64,000 nucleotides of DNA. It comes from Folioceros fuciformis. Taxonomy: Eukaryota; Anthocerotophyta; Anthocerotopsida; Anthocerotales. Position numbers and translations under genes: made by a program. The stretch spans positions 24,661-88,660 of the forward strand of contig JBNGIO010006150.1 of NCBI GenBank assembly GCA_049999805.1. The letters are read 5' to 3'. The notes under the pieces were generated by a model. That model saw only the letters and a list, made by a program, of their open reading frames with translations, searched no databases and was not told where the DNA came from. Below are positions 24,428 through 38,210 of the stretch, in pieces (the first letter of the stretch is position 1; the number at the start of each line of letters is the position of its first letter).

Positions 24428-25790
24428 GAAAATTTGAACCCGTCCGTTCCTCACTGGATGAGAACAATGCCTTGGCTGACAATGAAAGGGAGCTTCTGCA
24501 CAACCTGCGGGTGGCCATCTCCAGCCTGGGTGGAAACTCAGAGGTTAGCTGAAGCCAGCTACCATGCGCGTACGCAGATGTGCCCACGACAAGCACTCCC
24601 TTCCTTCGTGCCAGTTTCACTCTCATCTTTCTTTGGCTTCAGGATGTGGACGAGAACGGCCTGCTACGGTTTTTACAAGCCCATTCTCTCAAAGTCGAGA
24701 AAGCTGCCGAGAAGGTTATAGCCNNNNNNNNNNNNNNNNNNNNNNNNNNNNNNNNNNNNNNNNNNNNNNNNNNNNNNNNNNNNNNNNNNNNNNNNNNNNN
24801 NNNNNNNNNNNNNNNNNNNNNNNCCCATCTGCAGTGGAGGGCCGATTTCAAGCCCCAAGGATTCGTCTCGGAGGCAGAGATTCCTGATCAGCTTGCCTTG
24901 GCCACAACGTATTTGCAAGGCCATACTAAACAAGGGTATCCTCTGTTTGTCACTTTGGGACGGAAGCATTTCCCAACCGCTGATTTCGAGCAATTCAAAC
25001 GTACGCTGCGCGTCATCTGCTTGCTTGCATTTGCTTCCTTCGTGGACTGGACCATGCAGCCCATACGCTGAGGGAAACTTGAGCTCTCGTTTTCGCAGGT
25101 TTTGTGGTGTATTTTCTGGATAAGGCCATAGCCTGGTGAGTTGGAATTCATCCCCCGGGCGTGCTTGCTGGACTTGTTTGCTATAGGGCCTTCACAACGT
25201 TGTCCATCCATGGCCGCAGTGCCCCATCAGAAGAGCCGCATTTTGTGGGTATAGTGGATCTCAAGGGCCTAGGGTTGAAGAATTTAGATACCAAAGCTTT
25301 CATTGGCGCATTCACTATTGTTCAGGTATCTCCTCTTTTCTGGATGGGGTGTATTGAATGTCTGCAAGCAATTCTAGGTACATTGACTTGCTAGGAATTC
25401 TGGGCACAGAGATTTCAAAGCAAGCATCCCCCCCTGCACATTGTTGTTTTGCAGGATCACTATCCGGGCAATTTGCACAAGCTTTACCTGGTGAACGTTC
25501 CGTTCATTTTCAATGGCGTCTGGAAAGTTGCGTCTCCATTTCTGGACGAACAAATCCGATCCAAGGTGGACTACTGTCACGAGCTTCAACGCCCATTGCA
25601 CTTGGATGTCCTGCATATGTGTATCATAACTTTCGACTTACGATGGCAGGTCATATTCGTTCCTGACAAGTCGACGAAGGAAACGCTGTTGTCTGAAATT
25701 GAAGAAGATCAGTTACCAATTGAATATGGTGGAAGAGCGCACCTCGTTCCCCTGGACCACGCTGTGGTAACCACGTACACTGGGTTGTGA
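24428..25790 (+). CDS. SEC14-like CRAL-TRIO lipid-transfer protein (5' end unresolved, internal gap)
   Basis: Phosphatidylinositol/phosphatidylcholine-transfer type protein, expected at cytosolic membrane surfaces. Exons: 24428-24543 (KFEPVRSSLDENNALADNE), 24643 to at least 24723 (DVDENGLLRFLQAHSLKVEK, the CRAL-TRIO N-terminal helix), gap, about 24825-25000 (LQWRADFKPQGF, LQGHTKQGYPLFV), 25099-25135, 25220-25325 (HFVGIVDLKGLGLKNLD), 25455-25565 (DHYPGNLHKLYLVNVPFIF), 25650-25790 (KETLLSEIEEDQLPIEYGG). All joins after the gap keep phase. The order matches the SEC14 fold, with the lipid-gate helix before the YGG motif. The true start is unresolved, so the listed left end is the first exon I can join. 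Confidence 0.88.
24724..24823. other. Assembly gap (100 N) inside the SEC14 gene
   Basis: A run of exactly 100 N, the conventional size for a gap of unknown length, lies between two CRAL-TRIO exons. The missing sequence should hold the end of one exon, an intron and the first bases of the next. Confidence 0.99.
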
Positions 25791-25921
25791 CGGCAACAGC
25801 GGTCATTTCCTGAACTGCCAACTGCGAATGCCGTTCCGCCATGTGCACCTGATGAGATGGTGACCTTGTTCTACATAATGAGTACCCTATCAACATCCAA
25901 ATCTTGAGTACCTACACACCC

Positions 25922-28131
<2,210 letters not shown>

Positions 28132-28800
28132 CTGAGGGGAGATCCGGAGCGGGTGTCAGCGCTCCCCATACCAATGACACCTAGCTTTTATCAGCTGATT
28201 GCCTGTGTGATCAAAGAAGCCGTGACACGTGCGGATTCGTGAGGAATTTTCTTCTGAAAGAATCCAAAGTTCAGGATCCAAGCATGGCTCTCGCACGGCT
28301 CCAAAGATCAAACAACCATCCTAGAAGAGCAAGATTGCTGAAACATTGTCGCAAGGGAAAAAAATAATTCAACGGCCGCCACGTTGAGAGCAGCAGGCAG
28401 ATCTGGCTGCTAACCTGAGCTCCGAACAACAAATTAAGGTCCGGTCCGAGGGGGGAAGACCACTGGGTTAAGCTGCGCCAGAACATGCGAATCTGGGAAA
28501 GGAGACGCGTATGTCCATTCATCCAGCTCCCAAATTATCTGGGCCAGCTGCGGATTGTCGCCTTCTTCATGAATCAAACATTACCAGTTTTTCAAACGTG
28601 CTCGCTCTGGCGGACGTGCTTTCCACGGAACTACTGGTGCAGCCAAGCATTGCCCGTTGGCCAACAGGAATCAATGGAGAGAACATAACCGACGAAACTA
28701 ACTTTCGAGCTTTCGGTTAATTTCCTGTCAGAGAAAGGATGTGAGAGTTTCAGAAGGTTTAGAAGTCCACTTAGCACTATTAACAAGTATGGGAATTGTC
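28132..28800. other. Unassigned spacer between KATNAL2 and the renalase-like gene
   Basis: 669 bp upstream of the first recognised katanin exon and downstream of the renalase-like stop codon. The LisH exon and promoter of the katanin gene should be here. I could not recognise the exon: a minus-strand open frame at 28271-28522 does not resemble it. Confidence 0.4.
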
Positions 28801-30938
28801 CTACAACTTTTGAGATGGCTTGATTAGCTTTAACAAGGTCTCAGCAGCTGCCAGGCCACTCAGAATTGCGCTTTCAACTCTTGGACCAACACAGAAATCT
28901 CCACATACAACAAGGCGTTTTCCTTCTTCCATGATGCATTTTTCACGTGGCGAAATCGCTGATAGAGGAAATGCACTGCCCCTGCATGAGACGGAAAGGG
29001 AAATGAGGTACTGATCTGTCAGGCTACTTGGGGATGGGAGATGTCTCATGTGATGATATCAACGCACCAGCGGTGAGCTTTGATGAAAAAGGGGGCTGGC
29101 ACATCTGGGATGGCTGCTTGGAATTCCTTGAAGAGATCAGTCGCTACGTTCGAGAGAAGTTCCTCTGACGGCTTGCTGAAACCTGCATACCTTATGACTG
29201 CCTCGGCGTATTCTGCTGTAGAATGCAGAACCCAGCACTCTCTGTAAAGGAGTCCAGAGCAACAAGCTATTACGGTGGTGGGTCAGGGTCACGGAAGACG
29301 AGTAATACGTGAACACGACGGGAGAACTTGCCTGTGATCATTTGGTCGACCAGGCTTGCTGCTATCACGTGATGCCCATGATAGCACATTCGAACCTAGC
29401 ACAGAAAATCCATCGAGAGGAATCTGCATGTTGCAGCAGGATTGGTGTTATGTGTCGCTACCCAAACACGGGAACGAAAGCACGACAGAGAAGCAAGCTC
29501 ATCAACACATAACAATCCGAGAATCCGCTACCAAAACAAGGTAACGATCCAGTTTCTCACCGACTGAAGACCAGTGCTGAAAGCAAGCATTACTGCAAAA
29601 CAGGGGGCAGATTGTACCGAGCCCACAGTCTTGCTTACAGTCTCCACACCAGCTGCCTCTGCAGGGCAACCAGACGTTACTTCAGCCTCTCGGATGTACG
29701 TGGAAAGACAATTGCAGCTTCCTTAAGGGACAATCACCTTCCGCCTGCCTATGCTCCTCACAATTGGCACATACCAAGAGGTGGGGGAAGTCCAGTCAGA
29801 GCGGTGAACCGTTGTGAAGCTAAACCTTTGTCTGCAACAACCACGCCTCTAAATGTTCCAAGCGGTTTCGAATCTTTGGACGAAAGTGCCCAATAACCTC
29901 CTCCATCCTCTGTCCAGCTCAGTGAAGTTACCTGAACACCATAAAGCGCTTGTACACCTGGCAAATCGCAACAAAAATTTTAGGCTCCGCAAATCCCATA
30001 CCACGAAAAACCCCAGCCCCTCTTCATACAAAGGAAGAGTCTGTCAGCTACGAACCGGCCTGCTGCGACATTGCTTTGCAGATGGAGTTCATCCCCGGCA
30101 CTCCCACATATCTCTTCCTGCCTTCGTCCTGTTATTAACTCCGCTAATCATTCTGCTAGTGGCGAAAACTCAAGCTGTACTAGCACATGGGTCATCACAC
30201 TCAAACAATCCCTTGAAACACGCTCCAAATGGATGGCGGGAACAAACAGGGGATGCCAATGCCAAGAGACTGATCCAGCACCGAGCAACCCAAGGACGCA
30301 GCTGTCACTCACAGTTTCCGCTGTGAATCGGCCAGTGCCAAATTCCAGACTCCCAAACTTGCCTTCCCATTCCGCAGCTATGCCTGCAGCCTTCCATTTA
30401 TCTAACAGCCCTTGCACAGCTGGGTCCTTCAAGGTGAAATACTGAGCACCATGGTCGAAAAGAAGCTGGGAGCCATCCGGCGTCCTCTCTCTGGTCATGC
30501 CCACAACGCCATTTCACCGTCAGGTCGGGTATCAACTACCCTTAGCGTCATACCTAAGCCAATCCTGGGTTTTGTTGGTGCATACCGGCGCTGCGACATG
30601 CGACCCCCTGGCCCCCGACCCGTCTCGAAGACCGTCACTCTCGCTCCCCTTTCAGCCAAAGATGACGCACAAGCCAGACCAGCCACTGCATAACAATCGC
30701 ATTCAGCACCCAAGTGCATCCACCATCCAACTATTTTTTCCCCTTCCTCCGCTCAGATCGGATCAAATAGGATGTAACCAAGCTCACCTCCTGCTCCGAT
30801 CACCGCCACGCTGGGCTCCTCTACAACAGAAGCCATCGCGCTGGAAGAACAGGATCGGGGACTGCGGAGCGTGAAGTCTGAGGCAGCCTTGTGGGCAAGA
30901 AAGGAACGCAGCAAGAGAGCACGAGGTAGCACGAGCAT
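28801..30938 (-). CDS. Renalase-like FAD-dependent amine oxidase
   Basis: FAD/NAD(P)-binding flavoprotein of the renalase group, whose animal member oxidises aberrant reduced-nicotinamide isomers; the plant substrate is not known. Nine exons join in frame: 30938-30788, 30685-30586, 30490-30313, 30113-30056, 29957-29775, 29658-29561, 29423-29332, 29241-29068, 28981-28801, giving 404 residues. The ADP-binding loop is VAVIGAGVAGLACASSL, built across the first intron, and ends in an acidic turn near VTVFETG. Later landmarks: LFDHGAQYFT, YVGVPGM, FIKAHRWGSAFP and the C-terminal FAD motif GDFCVGPRVESAILSGLAAA. About 34 residues before the fold, rich in Arg, Ser and Leu, could be an organelle presequence; a second Met sits at residue 35. 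The intron after exon 7 has a GC donor (CAG/GCAAGT). The exon 4 acceptor (AAG) is weak. Confidence 0.93.
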
Positions 30939-31085
30939 ACTGCGTTTGTCGCTCGCTTCTCTGCCCGCTCGAAGGAGCTAGGCACGTGAGACGATGTCTG
31001 TGCTCCCTGCTTATTCTTTGCAAAGTCCCGGCTAGGTAATGCACTTCTTCATGCGGTCGACACGGATTGAGCAGGGAGGAAGAAG

Positions 31086-31516
31086 ATGGCAGGGAGCAAG
31101 GAGGTGACGTCGGCGTTCAGAGCTCTGCTGCGGACTCGAAGGCAATGCTTCCAAGGGGACCACGACATGCTGGCAGCCTCCGCTAAGCAGATCCGAGACG
31201 AATTCGAGAGCCACCGCCAGGCTTCAGAGCCGTCGGAGATCGAAGGCCTCCTGCTGAAGGCTCGCGAGGCCGTGGAGTTCATGAACCTCAACATTGTCCA
31301 AGCCAAGCTCAACGACCGAGGCAACTACGGTGTGATCCCCTGACCCTACCTACCCTGCATGGCCGCATTGTGTTATTGAGCTTGTTCAGCTCAGAACAAA
31401 GCGCTCACGGAACAGAAAATGAAATGCTGCTGGCAGAGATGAAGCTGAAACCGGAGCACATGGGAGCTGAACTTGCAGCAGCGGCAGAGGCCACCACCAC
31501 AACCTCATCAAAGTGA
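31086..31516 (+). CDS. MZM1: Mitochondrial complex III assembly factor LYRM7 / MZM1
   Basis: Small LYR-type matrix chaperone that holds the Rieske iron-sulphur protein before its insertion into complex III. Two exons, 31086-31329 and 31395-31516, give 121 residues. Matches to plant MZM1 include the N-terminal helix (EVTSAFRALLRTRRQCFQGD, with LLRTRR at the LYR position), SEIEGLLLKAREAVEFM and NIVQAKLNDRGNY. Reading through the intron would stop the protein at 31343 (85 residues); splicing adds a tail containing MKLKPEHMGA, which fits the family's C-terminal K-P-x-H element, so I prefer the spliced form. The start codon region diverges from the renalase-like gene 148 bp away. Confidence 0.85.
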
Positions 31517-32020
31517 TCTATCCTCCGCAACGATGCAAACGCGCTGTCTGCGCTGGTTAGGAAGAGACAAGATCGGATATGCGGACTTCCTCCTTGGAAT
31601 TTTCAAGTGAAACATGTTTTTCCTTGTCACCCTACCTTGTGGGACGTTAACCAGCACCAATCCAACTTCCAATTGCTTCTTTCCTGCGTTTCGGATCCCT
31701 CGATCATAGGTCTCGAATTAGGTTGAAAGTTCGGCCTTCGAGCAATGTGGCAAGTAAAATTTGCTCGAGGTGTGCGTGCTGCTTGCTTTGTTGGAGATAA
31801 AGCTTCAATTACTGCAAGCTCGCATCTCTGCAGACACGTCCCATCGTTTCAGGTAAGGAGTGGTAGAAGCCAAGCTTGAGAAAACGGTGCCATCCACAGG
31901 CGGGTGATGTTTAAACAAGAAGCTGATGGGATGGATGGATTGCGTGTTCCTTCTCAATTCGTGGTCCGATTTGAAAGCAAGCCCTAGAAAACCCCTAGCT
32001 TGCAAGTTGAGAGAAAATGG
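31517..32020. other. Spacer upstream of the nardilysin-like gene
   Basis: About 500 bp with no supported gene. It should hold the 3' UTR of MZM1 and the promoter of the protease gene. Confidence 0.45.
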
Positions 32021-35000
32021 ATGGCGATGGCGAGCGTGGGTCTCCTCTTCCACCACGCCCGACCTCGGTACTCTCCTATTATATCCCCTCCTGCACCTTC
32101 TTCAATCTCCTCCCCACGCCCATGCGTCCTGGGCCTATCGACTGCGGGGTGTCCTAATTCGAGTTCCGGATCGCAGCTGCTGTCTGTGCTTGCACGCGCA
32201 CGCGCCCGGTGCCGCTCCTGGTGTGCTTCCACCATGGGGGTGGAGAATTTGCATACGGAGGTGGTGGCTGCGACCCCTGCGACCGTGATCAAGGCTCCCT
32301 CTGATGAGCGGGAGTACGAGGTGCTGAGCTTGCGGAACGGTATTGTGGCGCTGCTGATCCACGATCCCCATATCAAGGTTGCAAACGTCAATGGCGAGGA
32401 GCGGAAAAGCGGGAAGCGGCATCTAGTTGATGAGGATGAGGAGGATGGGGATGAGGATGAGGACAAGTATGTGGTCGGGGAGGACGGGGATCTGGAGGAT
32501 GACGATGGGGATTCATGGGTGACTGACGATGGAGATTCACAGGAGCATGGGCACGTGCACGAAGAGCATTGTACACACGAATTGCACGGACGCTGTGACG
32601 AAATGGAGTACTGCGACATGGGGAGTGAGGAGGGGGAGGAGGAGAGTGATGAAGAAAACGGGCCCCGCCGGGCTGGGAGCCTGGCTCCGACGAAGAAGGT
32701 TGGTGCTTCTCTGCTCGGAATCAGGCAAATGCAGTGTTGCGGGAACGATAATTGGTGTGCAAAGTCTAAGCGTACATCTGGATGTGGAGGATTGTGGGGG
32801 ATTGGAAGTCTTTAGTGGGTTTAAACCCTAAACCCTCCTCGTGGTGCATGGTAAGTTTCTGCTGACTGGGATTTCACATGCAGGCAGCTGCAGCAATGTG
32901 TGTGGGTGTGGGGAGCTTTTCGGATCCTGCTGATGCTCAAGGGCTTGCGCATTTCCTTGGTGAGGATTCTGCCCTCTGACGTGAGGGGATGCTGCATCAG
33001 TTTGCTGGTTTCTGAGTGGGCGCCACGGTTTTTTGACCCAATTTCTCCATCTGTGGTCTGGGATTCTGCAGAGCACATGCTGTTCATGGGCAGCGAAAAG
33101 TTTCCTGATGAAAATGAGGTGCGGGACTGACTTGTGGTGGATGCAAAGCCTTGAGTATTTCTGGCAAATTCTGGTGCAGGCCTGACGTTGGCTAACATGG
33201 AACTTGTTTTTGATGCCCTGCACGGTTGGCAGATCTGACCGACAACTTTACTGGCCTGGTCCTGCAGTATGACACGTTCTTGTCACAACACGGGGGTGGG
33301 TCAAACGCTTACACTGACGCAGAGTTCACATGCTACCACTTTGATGTCAGGCACAACTACTTGAAACCTGCCCTTGACAGGTACAATTTCTTTCCGGAAA
33401 CGACCCAAGAAGCTGGTCTACACTACTGTTCCGTACGCTCGTGGTCTGATTCCTTTTGTGTGATCGGAGTTCTTGGTCCCCTGCTTGAACAGGTTTTCAC
33501 AATTCTTTATCGCACCCTTGGTCAAGGCTGATGCTATGGAACGTGAAGTTCAGGCAGTTGAGTCAGGTATGCTGTCAATATCTCGTTGGGTGACTAGTTT
33601 CAAACCCAGAATCACCATTATCCTACATAGTTTTCATCTTGCGAGTAATTGATTAGCGGCAGGAACTTTCATTTTTCCCAGCCATTGCATTCGCAGAGGC
33701 AAAATCGAAGATTTCAGGAGGTCGTTGACGTGGGAGAATGCTGCTTGTGACAGAATTCAATCAAGTTCTACAAAGTGACAGCGCGCGCCTCTTGCAGCTC
33801 CAGTGTCACACAGCCGATCCTTCCCACCCGTTTCACAGTTTCTCTTGGGGTATGGATGGCTCATGGCTCCGAATTGTCAGGCTGGCCACCATCGCCACTG
33901 CTTTTCTTGATGAAAGTTTTGTCTGCAGTGTCTTCTGTGGAGGAAGTGCGTTCTGACTATGATTGTCGCAGGTAACCGCAAAAGTTTGAGTGACCCTGTG
34001 TCCAAGGGAGTGGACATGAGAAAGAAGTTGTTGGATCTGTATAACCAGCACTATCTTGGTGGCCGTATGAAACTGACCGTTCTTGGTGGAGGTGGGTGGT
34101 AAGCTCGAAGTAGCTGCAGTACATTTTTGGTTGCCGCTGTCAATACCTATAATTGTGATGGACGGGAGTTTTATTGTGAATAGAGCCATTGGCAACACTG
34201 AAGAGCTGGGTACTGGAGCTCTTTGACAAAGTGCGTGATGGAGGTGATCAGCGGTTGCAATTTAGCTGGGAAGGGCCTATATGGGAATCTGGAAGAATCT
34301 ACCGAGTAGAATCTGTCAAAGAGCAGCACTTGCTGTCTTTGATTTGGCCTTTGCCCTGTCTTGCTCACGCATATCTGAAAAAGCCTCAAGACTACATTTC
34401 TCACCTTGTTGGACATGGTATGAACGTGGATGAACCTAGCTCTCCGTGGAGCCTACCTTTTCAGCAGTGTGTGTTTTACAATGTACTTACTCTCCTTCCT
34501 GAACAGAAGGAGCTGGAAGCTTGTTGTCACTCTTGAAATTGAAGGGTTGGGCCATAGGGCTATCGGCTGGGGTCGGAGAAGGTGGTCATGAACGCAGCTC
34601 CGTGGGCTACATGTTTAACGTTAATATTCACCTTACAGATTCAGGCATAGTAAAGGTTAGGAGCTGTGGTGATTTCTCCTTCGCAGATAGTTGTATGTTC
34701 TAGTTCTTGTGTTCCTTGTAAGCCGTAAGCTTCCTGCCCCAATACTATAATTGTGTTCTCTTTGTAGGTCCACGATGTTATTGGACTAGTATTTCAGTAC
34801 CTTAAGATGTTGCGGGAAGTTAAACCTCAAGAATGGGTTTTTCAAGAACTGCAAGCAATGGCTAGGATGGAGTTCAAATTTGCAGAAGAGGAGTCTGCAG
34901 ACAATTACACAGTGCGCTTAGCAAGTACACATTGAATCCCATTGACCGACCTTGCCGATTATGAAGTTGAGTTCCTGTTTGTTGTGTTCATCAACGCCAT

Positions 35001-37670
35001 GGATGTGATCTTGTTTCATTCTGCAGCAAACATGACTTACTACTCAAAAGAACACATCATCTATGGTGATTATGCTTTTGAGGAGTGGGATGCTGGACTG
35101 GTGGAAGAGCTGTTGGCAAGTATGACTCCATTGAGTATGAGGGTGGATCTGTTGACAAAGCCTTTTGATAGGAACGCTCCAGGTAACTGTGCTTGGCTTG
35201 TCATTGTTTCTTGTAAGCCTGCTATCAAAAGCCAAGCTCTGTGAATTCCCTCTGAGTTCTTAGCGGCTCTTGTAATTATCATAGAAGTGCTTGGGTATTG
35301 TTTCTTTGAACTATAACTGAGAAGCCTGTTCACTTGTTGCTGACAGTCTTGTGTTATGTTAGTGACGTCAGGTGTGCTGTATGAACCGTGGTTCGAAGTC
35401 CCTTACACTGTGGAGATCATCTCTGCGGACTTGTTGACAGCTTGGGCTGATCCTCCTCATGTGGATGGAGCATTGCGTATGCCAGAGGTCAATGAGTTTA
35501 TACCCCGGGACTTCAGTTTGAGATGTGGGGACAATGCAAATTCTGAGGTTTCAGATGTGCCAAAGGTCATTGTGGATGAGTCTTGCCTCAAGTTATGGTA
35601 CAAGTTGGACACTATCTTTAAGACTCCCCGTTCAAACACATACTTTTCAGTGACAACCAAGGTCGCTTCAGAAAATGTACGGGCTTCGGTGTTGACAGAT
35701 TTATACTTGAAAACCCTGGAAGATGACTTGAATGAAACGATTTATCTGGTATGTCTTTTCCGCATCTTAGAGTGGGTGAAAGCGTTGTACCTTGCATGTG
35801 AACAGTTTCAGTTTGCGAGTGATTTATCTGAATGCATTCTGGACTGTCTTTTCTTCAGGCCAATGTTGCAAAGCTGGAATCATCTGTTTCAGCAGTTGGT
35901 GACAAGTTGGAGATCAAACTGTACGGGTTCAATGAAAAGCTACCCGTGTTGGCAAGGAAGATTGGCGAGAGGATCAGCTCACTGTCTCCTAAAGCTGATC
36001 GCTTTCAGGTTTTGTTTATTATCCTCTCCCGTAGGATGTCTATTCAGACCAGCTGAGAAAGGGGGGTGAGCAGAATTGTTATGGGAGCCAATTGTTAGCT
36101 GCTGTTGATGCCATGGCTGGGATTGAAAACAGATAGCAAAGGAGGAGTTGGAGAAAGTATACCGCAATGCAAACATGAAGCCCTTGAAGCACTCTAGTTA
36201 TTTGCGCCTAAAGGTGTTGAAAGAGAGGTTTTGGTGCGTTGAGGACAAGCTCGAAGTCCTCCTGACTTTAGGTCTTGCTGACCTGGCTGCTTTTATTCCT
36301 CGCCTTTTCGAACAGGTAGTTGCTCTCGTGCTTGTGTCTCTCTCTTTCATCATTCAAAGCCATTTTGCAGGAAAGTGGTGGCAACCTCTGCAGATGCCCG
36401 TATACCCTAACTGATTGGTTCCTATTTACTGCAGACTTACATTGAAGGGCTTTGTCATGGTAATCTATCCAGAGATGAGGCTGTCAGTATTGCTAACACT
36501 TTTAAAACGTACTTGGGTGCGCAAGTACTTCCAGAGGAGTCTAGATATTCTGATACAATTGTCAAACTACCTCTTGGCTCTTCATTTATTCACTCAACAA
36601 AGGTGAAGAATGAATCAGAGGAAAACTCGGTTGTTGAGGTATGGCCAGTAATTGTTTGGCCACCATTCAGCTTCCAGGATTTGGGTTCTTTTATATTGCT
36701 CCGTATCTTGCAGGTGTACTATCAAGCTGACCAAGATCTGGGTGAGAAGTCAATACGATCACGAGCTCTGGTTGAACTATTTGAGCAACTTGCTTTTGAA
36801 CCATGTTTCAATCAGTTGAGGTAATTACGATTTGGACTTTCAAACTGGCAAGATCTCCCCTTGTTCTGAGCCCAAACGACAGTCTGGCTGACAAATTGCT
36901 AGTTCTGCAGGACCAAGGAGCAGCTTGGATACAGTGTGGATTGTGGAGTACGGGTAACATACCGTGTCCATGGCTTTTGCTTCCGTGTGCAGTCAGCAAA
37001 GTATGACCCTGCGTTTCTCCAAAGAAGAGTTGATGCTTTTACTGCTGACTTGAAGCGGATTCTGGTACGCAGTTTTTGTTCTTTTCTCATGTTTTCCTCA
37101 GGAGTACTTGACCTGATCCTCCCTTGATTGCAATTGCACTACGTGGAACCTACAAGGCAAGTTTCTGGTATGCAGGATGAAATGGAAGATGATGAGTTCC
37201 GTAAATACAGGGAGTCGCTTATTGCCGTGAAACTAGAGAAAGACCATTCTTTGGTGAATGAAACGGAGCGGCATTGGGAGCAAATATGGGATCAGAGGTA
37301 TGGCTGTAGCAAATGAATCCACTGTAGTCCCTTCAGCAAATGAAATTCCTCCACTAGGTAACCTTGCTTCTCGTTCGCACGTGAACACGTGGGTTTTTGA
37401 CTGTCATGCTGGTTTTCCCTCAGGTACATATTCGAGTCAAGGAAGTTGCTGGCCTCCGATGTGGAAAACATTACGAAGTCTGACATCATTGATTGGTACA
37501 ACAAATTTTTGGCAGTAGGCTCACCCTTGCGCAGAAAGCTCATGGTGCACGTATGGGGCTGCAATACTAAACCAGACTCCATTACGGACACGGGAAGCGA
37601 TAGCTCGGTGTCCATTGAAGACATCGCTGCTTTCAAGAGGAGCAGCGAATTTTTTGGCCCTGTAAGCTAG
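32021..37670 (+). CDS. Nardilysin-like zinc metalloprotease (M16 family)
   Basis: Insulinase-family endopeptidase of the nardilysin branch, marked by an acidic insert. Nineteen exons join in frame: 32021-32698, 32884-32959, 33072-33118, 33268-33380, 33493-33566, 33754-33849, 33972-34091, 34184-34417, 34507-34655, 34768-34924, 35027-35182, 35372-35748, 35859-36008, 36133-36315, 36435-36638, 36714-36820, 36911-37064, 37176-37297, 37424-37670. Starting at the ATG at 32234 gives 1076 residues; the in-frame ATG at 32021 adds 71 rich in Ser, Arg and Pro with almost no acids, like a plastid or mitochondrial presequence. In 32234 numbering, the acidic insert is about 65-145 and the zinc site HFLEH is 178-182, formed across an intron. 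Other matches: MEREVQAVESEFNQ, NAYTDAEFTCYHF, YGFNEKLPVL, and NQLRTKEQLGYSVDCGVRVT in the C-terminal half. The gene looks intact. Confidence 0.95.
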
Positions 37671-37913
37671 GATTCTTGACTGTCGCCTTATGTTCAGGCA
37701 CTATTGATTGTGGCCACCTATGTGGCTGTATGTGTCGTTGAAACAATCAAGTTTCCCCCAACACCCAATGAGCGGGGTGTTGTGGGGCAGAGCTGGGACA
37801 GAGCATACACGCAGTTAGATGCAATCGCAGGACTTCCAAGTGCGACGTAACGATTTTCAAGTACTGATAACTGTTGGCCGTCAGGACCGTCCTCTCACAG
37901 TTCCCAAGCTGCA

Positions 37914-38210
37914 TCATAAGACAACGATTTGGAGTAGGTTACGGACAACGATCTGGAGTCGGTTAAGGACAACGATTTGGAGTCGGTTAAGGACGTCGAG
38001 TGGGACCGTCAAGGATGACGATTTGAGTGTGTTAAGGACAACGATTTGGTGTGTGTTAAGGACAACGATTTGGAGTGTGTTAAGGACAACGATTTGCATT
38101 GGGTTAAGGGCAAAGATTTGGAGTGGGTTAAGGGCAAAGATTTGGAGTTGGTTAAGGGCAACGATTTGGAGTGGGTTAAGAGTAACGATTTGCAGTCTGT
38201 ATCTCCCTCC
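37914..38210. repeat. 24-bp minisatellite, about 12 copies
   Basis: Unit GGTTAAGGACAACGATTTGG plus AGTC (24 bp) is repeated head to tail with point changes (ACAACG/GCAAAG; AGTC/AGTG). As 24 is a multiple of three, an open frame runs through it on the minus strand with an eight-residue period like LQIVVLNP, which is a by-product of the repeat. It begins about 245 bp after the nardilysin-like stop. Confidence 0.9.

Noticed and set aside
32000-32020. TTG start for the nardilysin-like gene
   Set aside because: A nuclear gene should start at ATG; 32021 and 32234 are the in-frame ATG candidates.
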